Source: an uncultured Collinsella sp.
Lineage (GTDB): Bacteria > Actinomycetota > Coriobacteriia > Coriobacteriales > Coriobacteriaceae
Direction: 5' to 3'
DNA length: 57,106 bases
Assembly (NCBI GenBank): GCA_900551815.1
Contig: URXE01000003.1
Coordinates: 1-57,106, forward strand
Numbering within the stretch: the stretch's first letter is position 1; every line of letters begins with the position of its first letter. The notes under the pieces are model-generated. The model was not told the DNA's origin and did no database searches. It saw only the letters and a program-made list of their open reading frames with translations. This document shows, piece by piece, positions 26,370 to 34,674 of the stretch. The translations under genes were made by a program, and so were the position numbers.

Positions 26370-26664
26370 CGTCGTAATCCTCAAAAGCGCGCGATATGAG
26401 TACGAGAGTATCGTCGGATACCTTGCCCAAATCCTCAAGAATCCGCGCGCAGCAGGCAATTTTGTCGCTGAGTTTGAATATCAGCTTGATCTGCTTCGCG
26501 AGCAGCCGATCCTACGTCCCCTCTCACATATGCAAGAGCTGGCGGCACGTAATTACCGATCGTTTCCCGTCAACAACTACGTGTGCCTTTATAAGTTTGA
26601 GCACGAAACAATCTATATCGCCCACGTCTTTCATCAGTCACAGGACTACGCCCGCCTGGTCTAA
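26359..26664 (+). CDS. Toxin, RelE/ParE family
   Basis: 101 aa. ILKSARYEYESIVGYLAQ, RNYRSFPVNNYVCLYKF and the C-terminal YIAHVFHQSQDYARLV are typical of RelE/ParE toxins, which cleave mRNA at the ribosome or poison gyrase; sequence alone does not say which. Starts inside the antitoxin gene. The pair sits directly after three palindromic repeats and looks like an insertion between sugar loci. Confidence 0.88.
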   Translation: MTYNVVILKSARYEYESIVGYLAQILKNPRAAGNFVAEFEYQLDLLREQPILRPLSHMQELAARNYRSFPVNNYVCLYKFEHETIYIAHVFHQSQDYARLV

Positions 26665-26761
26665 CCCACAAGCTGAATACTTGGCCCGAGCACATTTGCG
26701 CGTCAACGTGAAGCGGTAATCCCCGCGCCAGCAGGGGCAGAAGTATCGTCTGTAGCATTAG

Positions 26762-27526
26762 CTAGCAGATGACCCGCGTATGCTCCTCGATGGCGACACG
26801 ATCCTCGGCGGCGATGCCCGGCTCGCACACCACGGCGTCCAAATTGTCCAGACGACAGAAGGTGTAGAAGTCGCGCTTGCCGATCTTGCTGGAGTCGGCG
26901 ATCAGATAGCGCGAGTCGGCCTTGCTAAAGGCGAGCTGCTGGATACGACCCTCATCCATATTAGACGTAGACACGTCGCCATCCAGAATGCCGTTGGCGC
27001 CGATAAACGCCGCATCGATACCCAACGCACGCAGAGTATCCTCGGCCGTTGGCCCCACAAAAGCGGCGGTGCGGCGACGGTACATACCGCCCACGAGGCA
27101 CAGGTCGCAGTCTTCGCGCGCCTCGAGCAGGTTAAACACCGAAAGCGAATTAGTCACGATGCGCAGGCGAAACGCCGGCAGCATCGAGGCCATCTGCTCC
27201 ACCGTAGTGCCCGTGCCCAAAAAGATGGTCGAGCCCTCCTCGATGAGCTCCACAGCGCGGCGCGCGATCTGCAGCTTTTCCTCGGCATGCTTGGTGCGCT
27301 TTTCGCTGTGCGAATACTCGTGGCGCAACATAGCGTGGGGACGGCCCTGTGCACTGCGGGCGCCGCCGTGCACGCGCTCGATCTCGCCTAGGCTCGCAAG
27401 CTCCTCAAGGTCACGACGAATCGTCATATCCGAGACACCCAGTGCATCCGAAATCTCCTTGACCGAGACCGTGCCCTGCTCTTCGAGCAGCTGACGAACC
27501 TTATCCTGTCGCTCTGCCTTAATCAC
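26762..27526 (-). CDS. DeoR family regulator (LacR-like)
   Basis: 254 aa, GTG start with AGGATT upstream. N-terminal DeoR helix-turn-helix (about residues 5-58: VSDMTIRRDLEEL, then HGGA) and a C-terminal sugar-phosphate-sensing domain (FLGTGTTVEQMA, ANGI). DeoR regulators of this length control lac tagatose operons in streptococci. A site in its own upstream region (27559-27577) is nearly the same as one before lacF, so it may control lacA, lacF and itself with a tagatose-pathway sugar phosphate as ligand; this is inferred. Confidence 0.88.
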   Translation of the reverse strand: MIKAERQDKVRQLLEEQGTVSVKEISDALGVSDMTIRRDLEELASLGEIERVHGGARSAQGRPHAMLRHEYSHSEKRTKHAEEKLQIARRAVELIEEGSTIFLGTGTTVEQMASMLPAFRLRIVTNSLSVFNLLEAREDCDLCLVGGMYRRRTAAFVGPTAEDTLRALGIDAAFIGANGILDGDVSTSNMDEGRIQQLAFSKADSRYLIADSSKIGKRDFYTFCRLDNLDAVVCEPGIAAEDRVAIEEHTRVIC

Positions 27527-27558
27527 GATGAATCCTCGCCGTTCTATGCGTGCATATC

Positions 27559-27577
27559 ATTCAAACAATAACGAACA
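27559..27577. promoter_or_regulatory. DeoR-type site between deoR and galM
   Basis: ATTCAAACAATAACGAACA, 17 of 19 positions as in the lacF site at 11202-11220. Confidence 0.55.
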
Positions 27578-27732
27578 AATTGTATCAGACTCGCGCGCGT
27601 CAAAAATGAACGCCCGCACAGCTCCAATCATCACTTTTTTGAGAAAAATACCCCCTGCTTTAGTGGGGTGTAGTGATAATCTCGCCTGTTCGCGCTACAG
27701 TTTGTCGGAAATACCTCGATGTTAGGAACCAA

Positions 27733-28785
27733 ATGATCACTTCCGAGCTTTTCGGCACCGCGCCGTGCGGTACCCCCGTTCATCGTTACACCCTCAACGG
27801 GCCCGAGATCTGCGTTCGCATTATGGACTATGGCGCCACCGTGTTGGGCATCGACGTGCCCGACATCCCCGGCAACGTGCGCGATGTGGTGCTGGGCTTC
27901 GATAAGCTCGAGGATTACTTTGACAACCCCGCCTGCTTTGGCGCGACCATCGGACCTGTGGCCAACCGCACTGCAGGTGCCACGATCACCATCGCCGGCA
28001 CGGACTGGCATATGCCCGCCAACGAGGGCACCAACAACCTGCACAGCGATCTTGAACATGGTCTGCACAAGCGCGTATGGGACGTTGAGCTCGACGAGGT
28101 CCACAATGCCGTACGCATGACCACCTCGCTTGAGGACGGTGAGCTGGGCCTTCCCGGCAACCGCACCTTTACGGCCGTGTTTACCGTGACGCGCACCGGC
28201 TGCTTCCGTATCGAATATGGCTGTGAGAGCGACCGCGCCACGTACGTGTCCATGACCAACCACACGTACTTTAACCTTGCCGGTCACAACGCCGGTATGG
28301 ACTGTGAGCACTTCTTTGTTGCTAACGCTGCCCACTACCTGCCCATCAACGAGCAGAACATCCCCACCGGCGAGATTGCTCCGGTCGAGGGCACGCCGTT
28401 TGACTTCCGTGAGCTGCGCCCCGTCGCGCCTGGCATGGAGGCCGACGATCCGCAGATTAAGCAGGCACGCGGCTACGACCACTGCCTGTGCATCGATGGC
28501 TATCAGTACGGTCGCAACCTGCGCCGCGCGATGCACGTCGAGGAGATGTGGACCGGCCGCGAGCTGGACTACTACACCACCGCCCCGGGTGTGCAGCTCT
28601 ACACCGGCAACTGGCTGGGCGACGAGCACGCCAAGGACGATGCCAACTATGGCTGGGGCGCCGGCTTTGCCCTCGAGGCAGAGATGTACCCCGACACGCC
28701 GCACCAGCCGCTGTTCCCGCAGGGCATTGTGGGCCCGGGTCACCCCTACAGCAATGTGATCGTATACCACTTTATGAGGCACTAA
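27733..28785 (+). CDS. galM: Aldose 1-epimerase (galactose mutarotase)
   Basis: 350 aa. Interconverts alpha and beta galactose ahead of galactokinase. NRTAG, the catalytic-His segment NHTYFNLAG and the GVQLYTGNWL motif with a C-terminal Glu region (GFALEAEMYPD) are all present. The start at 27733 follows TAGGAA; an upstream ATG at 27673 lacks a ribosome site. Divergent from the DeoR regulator. Differs from the shorter LacX-like proteins here, which lack these motifs. Confidence 0.93.
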   Translation: MITSELFGTAPCGTPVHRYTLNGPEICVRIMDYGATVLGIDVPDIPGNVRDVVLGFDKLEDYFDNPACFGATIGPVANRTAGATITIAGTDWHMPANEGTNNLHSDLEHGLHKRVWDVELDEVHNAVRMTTSLEDGELGLPGNRTFTAVFTVTRTGCFRIEYGCESDRATYVSMTNHTYFNLAGHNAGMDCEHFFVANAAHYLPINEQNIPTGEIAPVEGTPFDFRELRPVAPGMEADDPQIKQARGYDHCLCIDGYQYGRNLRRAMHVEEMWTGRELDYYTTAPGVQLYTGNWLGDEHAKDDANYGWGAGFALEAEMYPDTPHQPLFPQGIVGPGHPYSNVIVYHFMRH

Positions 28786-28811
28786 GCCCATAATGCAACA
28801 TATCGCACAGC

Positions 28812-28848
28812 AACGCCCGCCGGCACCACCGCCGACGGGCGTTTTTTC
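28812..28848 (+). terminator. Terminator of galM
   Basis: AACGCCCGCCGGC (28812-28824) pairs with GCCGACGGGCGTT (28831-28843), followed by a T run. Confidence 0.92.
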
Positions 28849-28890
28849 ATCTTTTGGGCTCTTTTTCGCTGTGACTGTATGAGTGACATA

Positions 28891-29047
28891 TCAAAACTAT
28901 GCCCATTTACTACGTTTAGCCCGGGATGCTCGACCATGCACCGGTTTTTGTTAAATGCGCGTGCCGTCTACCTGCGGTTTTGTTTTTCTCAAATTCGACA
29001 TGCTCGGCGATAACCGATCAAACGTAGTAAATGGGCATAGTTTTTGA
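28891..29047. mobile_element. MITE-like element (157 bp)
   Basis: Terminal inverted repeats of about 27 bp (AAAACTATGCCCATTTACTA at 28893 and the complement ending at 29047) enclose about 100 bp with no gene. It lies between galM and the orphan EIIB gene. Non-coding, flanked by no transposase here. Confidence 0.65.
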
Positions 29048-29111
29048 CAGGCGGCATCGCGCGCGTCCCTCGCAAGGGCAAAAAGATCCGTTTTCCTCCG
29101 TCCCCAAGGGA

Positions 29112-29594
29112 TCAGTTGAACAGATTGTCGATGGGATCGGGGGCGGAACTGGGGAGATAGCGGATTTCTAGCTCTATGCCGAGTTCTTGCAGCTCTTTGA
29201 AGGCGGCGATGTCCATATCGTCTACGGCAACGGCAGGCGTTGCAGAGCGTTTGCCCTCCCCTGCCTGCATATGGCCAATGCTGATCTTGGTGATCGGCAC
29301 ACCGCCCTTAGCCAGCGCGAGCGCATCGGCGGGTGAGGCCACCATGACCAGAATCCATTGACGCGGCGTTGCGGTATGAATGATGTCGATAGTCCTTTGC
29401 ACCGAGAAAAACCGCGTCCAAACGCCTTCTGGCGCCGCCACCCTCATGGGCGCCCATTGGCGCGAATCTGCCGCGATCTCATCGTTGACGATTAGGACGA
29501 GGTTGGAACCCACGGCTTCGTTCCATAGCTCAACGTCTTGCCCGTAAATGAAACGGTCGTCGATACGCGTGAGAAGGATCTTGGGTTGAGCCAT
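29112..29594 (-). CDS. Orphan mannose-family PTS EIIB lacking the active His
   Basis: 160 aa. Aligns end to end with the aga-locus EIIB at 38836-39318 (both have LLTRID at the start, AFKELQELG and a FN/FS C-terminus). The conserved RLVHGQV loop that carries the phosphorylated His reads RFIYGQD here, the His codon being TAC (Tyr). No EIIA, EIIC or EIID lies nearby. The frame is intact, so it is not an obvious pseudogene; a regulatory or decoy role, or early decay, are both possible. The start at 29594 is chosen by alignment to the paralogue; the ribosome site is weak. Confidence 0.85.
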   Translation of the reverse strand: MAQPKILLTRIDDRFIYGQDVELWNEAVGSNLVLIVNDEIAADSRQWAPMRVAAPEGVWTRFFSVQRTIDIIHTATPRQWILVMVASPADALALAKGGVPITKISIGHMQAGEGKRSATPAVAVDDMDIAAFKELQELGIELEIRYLPSSAPDPIDNLFN

Positions 29595-29751
29595 CGCTGC
29601 CCCATTCTGTTTGAGACCCGTAAGAGCAAGACATCGCGTCTCCAATATTAGTGCATTTAAAGTGAGAAAAGCCGTCAGAACACTTGCGCGGATGTGCGAT
29701 GTCCCGTATCATAAACAGCCGTTGACGCCTCAGTTGCGTCACCACATGGTC

Positions 29752-29827
29752 GCCAGCGTAGCTCAGTTGGTAGAGCACCGCTCTCGTAAAGCGGGGGTCA
29801 CCGGTTCGAGCCCGGTCGCTGGCTCCA
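29752..29827 (+). tRNA. tRNA-Thr (anticodon CGT)
   Basis: A complete cloverleaf: acceptor stem GCCAGCG/CGCTGGC, D arm with AGCTCAGTTGGTAGAGC, anticodon stem CCGCT/AGCGG with loop CTCGTAA (CGT reads ACG, Thr), T arm ACCGG-TTCGAGC-CCGGT, discriminator T and encoded CCA. Confidence 0.95.
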
Positions 29828-29838
29828 TTGCACAAGAT

Positions 29839-29861
29839 AGCCGCCTTCGGGCGGCTTTTTT
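29839..29861 (+). terminator. Terminator of tRNA-Thr
   Basis: AGCCGCC-TTCG-GGCGGCT hairpin followed by TTTTT, 12 nt after the tRNA. Confidence 0.92.
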
Positions 29862-29931
29862 GTTGCCGATTTCTGGCGAACATCCGCCAGCCCAAGCACA
29901 ACGCCGCTGGTAACTCCCCTACTCAACAACA

Positions 29932-29977
29932 AGCCCCGCCAACCTCAATCCCCAAAGGAATCGCGATCAGCGGGGCT
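29932..29977 (-). terminator. Possible terminator of the YhcH gene
   Basis: AGCCCCGC (29932-29939) and GCGGGGCT (29970-29977) can pair across a long loop, followed on the minus strand by TTGTTGTTG. Weak. Confidence 0.35.
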
Positions 29978-30023
29978 CAAACGCGCTCCCCAAGGAGAAC
30001 CACGCTAGCTCACGAGCAGTTCG

Positions 30024-30497
30024 TTACTCTTCCCAGTAAGCATCTGCAAGCAGCTTAAAGCAGATCTTCTTGACCGGCTGCGCGCCATCGCCCGGGAACT
30101 CGAGCGTGGGCATATGAGGCTCGCCGGCAACAAACAGCGCAAACTTATCGTCAGCAAGATCGCCGGCGATCGAAGCGTCGGAATCGACCAGATCGTAGTC
30201 GTCCTTCTCGTCAAACTCCTGGACCAGTGTCAGGCTACCCGTAGCGACCTTAAAGGCCTCGCGGCCCTCGACGTCGATCTGCAGATCATGATAGCGCTGA
30301 TGCGTCTCATAGTGAGCCTCGGCCTCAGGACGCGTCGTGGGAGCCATGACGTTCGCATAGACCTTGTCGCCCAGAATCGGATGGCTGCCGACCTCGAGCT
30401 CCGCCGGATCGTTCTCCTCGAGCCAGTCGATCAGCACGTCGAGGCCCTTGAGCATTCCGCGGTACTCCTCGATATCACCCAGTGCACCGTAAATCAT
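30024..30497 (-). CDS. YhcH/YjgK/YiaL family protein
   Basis: 157 aa. A beta-barrel family with members such as EbgC and a sialic-acid anomerase; typical motifs ETHQRYHDLQ and KICFKLLADAYWEE are present. Members often act on the anomeric form of sugars in aminosugar or galactoside operons. Here it follows a nagA remnant and a lacC copy on the same strand, suggesting a role with galactosamine or galactoside derivatives, but the substrate is not known. AGAGGGG precedes the ATG. Confidence 0.85.
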   Translation of the reverse strand: MIYGALGDIEEYRGMLKGLDVLIDWLEENDPAELEVGSHPILGDKVYANVMAPTTRPEAEAHYETHQRYHDLQIDVEGREAFKVATGSLTLVQEFDEKDDYDLVDSDASIAGDLADDKFALFVAGEPHMPTLEFPGDGAQPVKKICFKLLADAYWEE

Positions 30498-30529
30498 CTA
30501 AATCCCCTCTCGGATCGTTTCCTTGGCGG

Positions 30530-30661
30530 CTACTCGGCAAACGCATTACCAAAGCTGTTGCCGCCCACATACGTCTCGACCAGGGTAAGGTCGGGACTGA
30601 ACACGACAAAGTCGGAGTCGTGCCCCGGCATAATGCTACTGCACTTGTCGTCGACATGAGC
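30530..30661 (-). pseudogene. 3' remnant of an N-acetylhexosamine-6-P deacetylase gene
   Basis: Read on the minus strand to the TAG at 30530-30532, 43 codons give KCSSIMPGHDSDFVVF and TLVETYVGGNSFGNAF, nearly the same as the C-terminus of the intact deacetylase at 33388 (KCGSIMPGRDADFVVF, TLVETYVGGQSVGNAF). Similarity stops abruptly upstream of about 30661. The rest of the gene is missing. This points to a past duplication or recombination in this locus. Confidence 0.8.
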
Positions 30662-30694
30662 TAGCAAGCGATGCCGGGGCCGCAGCACAAGCTC

Positions 30695-31630
30695 CTACAG
30701 CTCGGTCACGACAACGCCGTTGTAGACCTCGTCCCAACGATCCATGACCAAGTGGCCAGTCATAGGATCCATGGCATTGAGCTTGCCGCAGGTGTTGGCG
30801 GTACGCAGCACCGTCTCGTCGTCCGCGCCAGCAGCAATGGCATGCGCGAAGCCAGCGATAGTGGAGTCACCAGAGCCCGTGGCGTTAACGGCAGGGATAT
30901 CGGGCGTCTTTGCGCGGAACGCACGGCCATTGTGGAAGCCAACGGAGCCGGCAGCGCCCATGGACACGACGACCCAGGGGATATCGGAGAAGCGGGCATC
31001 AGAGGCGAGCGCGGCGCGGAGCTCGTCCACATCGTCGGTGGTAAAGCTCGTACCCAAAAGGCCGTTGATCTCGGTCAGGTTAGGCTTGACCAGCTCGGGC
31101 TTAATTTCGGACTTAAGGGCGGCCTCAAGCGAAGCACCCGAGGTATCGAGCAGCACCTTGGCGCCGGCGTTCTCGGCAATGACCGTGATCTTGGCATAGT
31201 AGTCCGCCTCGACGCCGCGGGGCAACGAACCCGAGATGGTGACGACGTCGGCCTTGCTCGCAAGCTCGGCGAACTTTGCGGTAAAGGCATCGAGCTCCTC
31301 GGGGGCAATCGTCGGGCCGCTCTCGAGCAGCTCGGTCTGGTTGCCGGCATGAAGGATATTGAGGCAGATGCGGGTCTCGCCCTTGATGGGCACAAAATCA
31401 TTCTTAATGCCGTTGGCATCCATGAGCTCTTCCATATAGGCGCCCATATGACCACCAAGCAGGCCGGTTGCCACAACGTCGTCGCCCAGCTGGCCCAGGA
31501 CGCGGGCAACGTTAAGGCCCTTGCCGCCGGCGGTCTTTTCGGGTGTCACGCGGTTGACGTCGTCGATGACGAGTTCATCGAGCTGATAGCGCGTATCGAC
31601 AGACGGATTCATCGTAACGGTGAGGATCAT
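30695..31630 (-). CDS. lacC: Tagatose-6-phosphate kinase (LacC type), copy 2
   Basis: 311 aa, the same length as copy 1 (5944-6879) and mostly identical by eye; changes are scattered, such as PSVDTRYQLDEL versus PSIDTRYQLDKL. Both PfkB signatures (GGKGLNVARVL, NATGSGDSTIAGF) are intact. AAGGAG precedes the ATG. It is followed by the nagA remnant and preceded by a second lacX, so the lacX-lacC pair is duplicated. This copy may serve the galactosamine route from AgaS. Confidence 0.9.
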   Translation of the reverse strand: MILTVTMNPSVDTRYQLDELVIDDVNRVTPEKTAGGKGLNVARVLGQLGDDVVATGLLGGHMGAYMEELMDANGIKNDFVPIKGETRICLNILHAGNQTELLESGPTIAPEELDAFTAKFAELASKADVVTISGSLPRGVEADYYAKITVIAENAGAKVLLDTSGASLEAALKSEIKPELVKPNLTEINGLLGTSFTTDDVDELRAALASDARFSDIPWVVVSMGAAGSVGFHNGRAFRAKTPDIPAVNATGSGDSTIAGFAHAIAAGADDETVLRTANTCGKLNAMDPMTGHLVMDRWDEVYNGVVVTEL

Positions 31631-31689
31631 TTTTAGCTCCTTATCTCGCAGGCTCCTTGTGCCTCGCGATACGAGTCGACAAAACGGAA

Positions 31690-32571
31690 TTACAGGATCT
31701 CAATCGTGAACGAGCGCACGATGGTTTCTTTGGGCTTGGCGATAAGGCAGCCGCGCTTGTGCTCAAGCACGTCGTCCTCATCGGAGCAGGTCGAAAGGCC
31801 GCCCCAGGGCTCAACTGCCACAAAATCGCCCTCGGGCTTACTCCACACAATGAGATACGGGAAACCCTCAAAGCTCAGGCGAACGCCTTTGTCCTCGCCC
31901 TTCTTGGAAAGCGTGACCTGACGGCTCTCGAGCACGTCAAAGATGGTCTCCGCAAAATCGAAGAGCTCGTGCGACAGGGGCAGCGTCTTTCCCACCATGG
32001 GGTTCTTGGAGCGGTTTGCCACGTCAATCAAGCCAGTCGAAGGGACAGCGGTGCAAAGCTCCGCAGCCTCGTCTTTCTCAAAGCGCAACTCGTAGTCCGT
32101 ATAGGACTCACCCTCGTCGAGCGGACACCTAAAGCCGGGATGACCGCCGATAAAGAACGGCATGTCCTCGGTACCCTCGTTGGTCACCTCGTAGGCGACA
32201 CGCACGGCGGCGTCCTCAAGCGTATAACGGGCGACAAGCTTAAACGGGTACGGATAATCGCTCAGCAACGCGGCGTTATCCTCCGAAGCCAGGCACATCG
32301 CCAGCTCGTTCTCGTCTTGGCTCAGCAGCTTCCACTCCTGTTTGCGCGCAAACCCATGGCGAGCGAGCTTCACGTGATGCCCGGCAAACGTCATGGCGCT
32401 ACCATCGCGCAAGCCTCCGCAAATCGGGAAGCAAATCGGTGCCTGGCCGGACCACACGGCGGGATCGCCCTGCCACAAGTACTCGCGACCTCCGGCCTTA
32501 ATCGAGGTAAACGAACCACCAGCCGTGGACACCTTAATAGAAATCGAATCGTTGGAGAGAGCGTATTCCAT
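31690..32571 (-). CDS. lacX: LacX-like aldose-1-epimerase family protein, copy 2
   Basis: 293 aa, the same length as copy 1 (6936-7817). GGHPGFRCPLDEGESYTDYE and the C-terminal FVAVEPWGGLSTCSDEDD are shared almost exactly. The start at 32571 has AAAGGAT upstream; the frame is open further upstream without a start signal. 59 bp upstream of lacC copy 2 and cotranscribed with it. Confidence 0.85.
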   Translation of the reverse strand: MEYALSNDSISIKVSTAGGSFTSIKAGGREYLWQGDPAVWSGQAPICFPICGGLRDGSAMTFAGHHVKLARHGFARKQEWKLLSQDENELAMCLASEDNAALLSDYPYPFKLVARYTLEDAAVRVAYEVTNEGTEDMPFFIGGHPGFRCPLDEGESYTDYELRFEKDEAAELCTAVPSTGLIDVANRSKNPMVGKTLPLSHELFDFAETIFDVLESRQVTLSKKGEDKGVRLSFEGFPYLIVWSKPEGDFVAVEPWGGLSTCSDEDDVLEHKRGCLIAKPKETIVRSFTIEIL

Positions 32572-32727
32572 TGCCCATCCTTTCGAACAACTGCTTTTTG
32601 CTCGCAAGAACCCGTCTCGGCCCTGACCAAAGGACAAACCCGCACGTTCATCGATGCGTCCGGTATCCCAGCCATGCAACGGGGTACCATACAGACATTG
32701 ATGCAATTACAGCTGAAAGGCCTTCTT

Positions 32728-33312
32728 ATGCGAACCATCATCCTTTATGCCTCACACCACCACGGCAATACGAAAAAGCTCGTGGACGCCATCGTCGAGG
32801 CGCACCCCGAGATCGATACCCTCGACGTGAAGTCACTCGGTAAAAACGAGTACCCCGACCTGCACGAATACCATCTGATCGGTGTCGCCACGGGCATCTA
32901 TTACTCCGAGATCGACAAGGACATGGCACGCGTGCTCACGAACGTGCTGCAGCCGCAGGACAAGGTGTTTGGCCTTATGACCTACGGTGGCAAAAACAAG
33001 TGGTACGGCAAGGATATCGATGGCATCTGCCGCATGAGGCAGGCCATCTTTATGGGCGTCTACGGCTGTCCCGGCTTTGATACGTGGGGGCCGTTCAAAC
33101 TCACCGGCGGCGTCCAGAAGGGACACCCGACCGCTGAGGAAATTAAGGGCGCCGTCGACTTCTTCGACAAGATCGAAGACGAGTATGGCGACATCATCGT
33201 CGAAGAGTACGCCAAGCGCGAGAAGCGTCTAGCATACGAAAAGGAGCATCCCGCGGGGGGTCTTGTGGCCGGCGTCAAGCGCACGGCAAAGAAGATCGTT
33301 AACAAGCTGTAA
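32728..33312 (+). CDS. Flavodoxin family protein
   Basis: 194 aa. IILYASHHHGNTKKLVDAI is a flavodoxin phosphate-binding loop; VFGLMTYGGKNK and GVYGCPGFDTWGPF fit the later FMN loops. The C-terminal ~40 residues are basic and outside the flavodoxin core. An electron-transfer or flavin-dependent oxidoreductase role is likely; the partner is unknown. GAAAGG precedes the ATG. It is opposite to its neighbours and has its own terminator. Confidence 0.82.
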   Translation: MRTIILYASHHHGNTKKLVDAIVEAHPEIDTLDVKSLGKNEYPDLHEYHLIGVATGIYYSEIDKDMARVLTNVLQPQDKVFGLMTYGGKNKWYGKDIDGICRMRQAIFMGVYGCPGFDTWGPFKLTGGVQKGHPTAEEIKGAVDFFDKIEDEYGDIIVEEYAKREKRLAYEKEHPAGGLVAGVKRTAKKIVNKL

Positions 33313-33343
33313 CTGTTAAGGTGCTTTTGAGCGTTTAACCCAT

Positions 33344-33381
33344 ACGGCGGGTCCGAGCAGATTCGGGCCCGCCGTCTTTTT
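33344..33381 (+). terminator. Terminator of the flavodoxin gene
   Basis: ACGGCGGGTCCGA (33344-33356) pairs with TCGGGCCCGCCGT (33363-33375), then CTTTTTC. Confidence 0.88.
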
Positions 33382-33387
33382 CTATCG

Positions 33388-34557
33388 TTAATCGGTAAAG
33401 GCGTTGCCGACGCTCTGGCCGCCAACATACGTCTCGACGAGGGTGAGCTCATGGTCGAACACGACAAAGTCGGCGTCGCGACCCGGCATGATGCTGCCGC
33501 ACTTATCCTCGATGTGCGCAGAGCGAGCCGGCACCTCGGTTGCCATGCGAATGGCGATATCGGCGCTGGCGATGCCCCAGTCAACGATGTTCTTGACGCC
33601 CTGGGCAAGCGTGAGCACCGAGCCGGCAATGCTCTTGCCGTCGGCGAGCCAGCACAGGTTGTCCTTCATGATGACGTCCATGCCGCCGCTGGTGTAGCTG
33701 CCCTCGGGCATGCCGCCGCAGCCAAGGCAGTCGGTGATGAGCACCGTGTGCTGCCAGCCCTTTGCCTGCAGCAGTGCCTTGATGGCGGCAGGGTTTACGT
33801 GCTTGCCGTCGCAGATGATCTCGGCGTAGGTCTCGGGCGTGGACATGGCAGCGCCCACAACACCGGGCTCACGGTGATGCAGCCCGCGCTGACCGTTATA
33901 GGTATGCGTAAAGCAGCTGGCACCGGCGTTGATGGCGGCGATGCACTCATCGTAGGTGGCGTCGGAGTGACCGATGCTGGTCACCACACCCTTGGCATTC
34001 AGAGCAGCCGCATAAGCAGCGGCACCGTCGCGCTCGGCCGCCATGGCGCTCTTGACGATGCGACCACCCGCAGCCTCCTGCCACTGATCGAAGACCTCCT
34101 CGGAGGGATCGATCAGGTAAGCGGGGTTCTGCGCGCCCACGTGCTTCATGGTAAAGAAGGGGCCCTCCAGGTAGATGCCCTGAATGCGAGCACCGCAGAA
34201 GTCGGGGCCGCGACCCTCGTCCGCCTGAGCGATGGCGGCGCAGGCGTCTTTGATCTGCTCGACGCCATCGGTGAACGTCGTGGGCAGCCAGCTGGTGGTG
34301 CCGCGACGGGCGAGCTCGGTCGAGCTGATATCGATGCCCTCGGGATCGTTATCGGTAGTTGAGTGGTTGTAGAAGCCATGGATGTGAGTATCGACCATAC
34401 CCGGTGCGATCCACGATCCCGTGTAGTCCTTAATCTCGCAAGAGGGCTCGTCGGCCTGCCAGGCGCCAAAGACGCCATCCTCGACCATAAGATAGCCGCC
34501 CAGTTGCGGGCCTGCCGGCAAGAAGAACTTGTCAGCCTTAATTGCGTACGTGCTCAT
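33388..34557 (-). CDS. N-acetylhexosamine-6-phosphate deacetylase (NagA/AgaA)
   Basis: 389 aa. Removes the acetyl group from N-acetylgalactosamine- or N-acetylglucosamine-6-phosphate. Metal-binding HIHGF, GHSDA, HTYN and the catalytic-Asp region ITDCLGCGGMPEG are seen. The aga neighbours (AgaS, EIIABCD) favour GalNAc-6-phosphate (AgaA). ATG at 34557 with AAGGAG 5 nt upstream. A terminator separates it from agaS, so it has its own promoter. A C-terminal remnant of a close paralogue lies at 30530-30661. Confidence 0.88.
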   Translation of the reverse strand: MSTYAIKADKFFLPAGPQLGGYLMVEDGVFGAWQADEPSCEIKDYTGSWIAPGMVDTHIHGFYNHSTTDNDPEGIDISSTELARRGTTSWLPTTFTDGVEQIKDACAAIAQADEGRGPDFCGARIQGIYLEGPFFTMKHVGAQNPAYLIDPSEEVFDQWQEAAGGRIVKSAMAAERDGAAAYAAALNAKGVVTSIGHSDATYDECIAAINAGASCFTHTYNGQRGLHHREPGVVGAAMSTPETYAEIICDGKHVNPAAIKALLQAKGWQHTVLITDCLGCGGMPEGSYTSGGMDVIMKDNLCWLADGKSIAGSVLTLAQGVKNIVDWGIASADIAIRMATEVPARSAHIEDKCGSIMPGRDADFVVFDHELTLVETYVGGQSVGNAFTD

Positions 34558-34616
34558 ATGCACTCCTTGCTTCTAAAGCAGTTGACTGTAGTGATGCTTG
34601 TACCCAGCTCACGTAA

Positions 34617-34656
34617 AACAAAAAGCGCCCGCCCGCCGTTATGAGCGGACGGGCGC
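34617..34656 (-). terminator. Terminator of agaS
   Basis: GCGCCCG-rich stem (34625-34636 with 34645-34656) followed on the minus strand by TTTTTG. Confidence 0.88.
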
Positions 34657-34674
34657 CCTTACAGGGGGACGCGA

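Noticed and set aside
30475..30657. 60-aa minus-strand open frame
   Set aside because: It is out of frame with the nagA remnant, which explains the sequence better.
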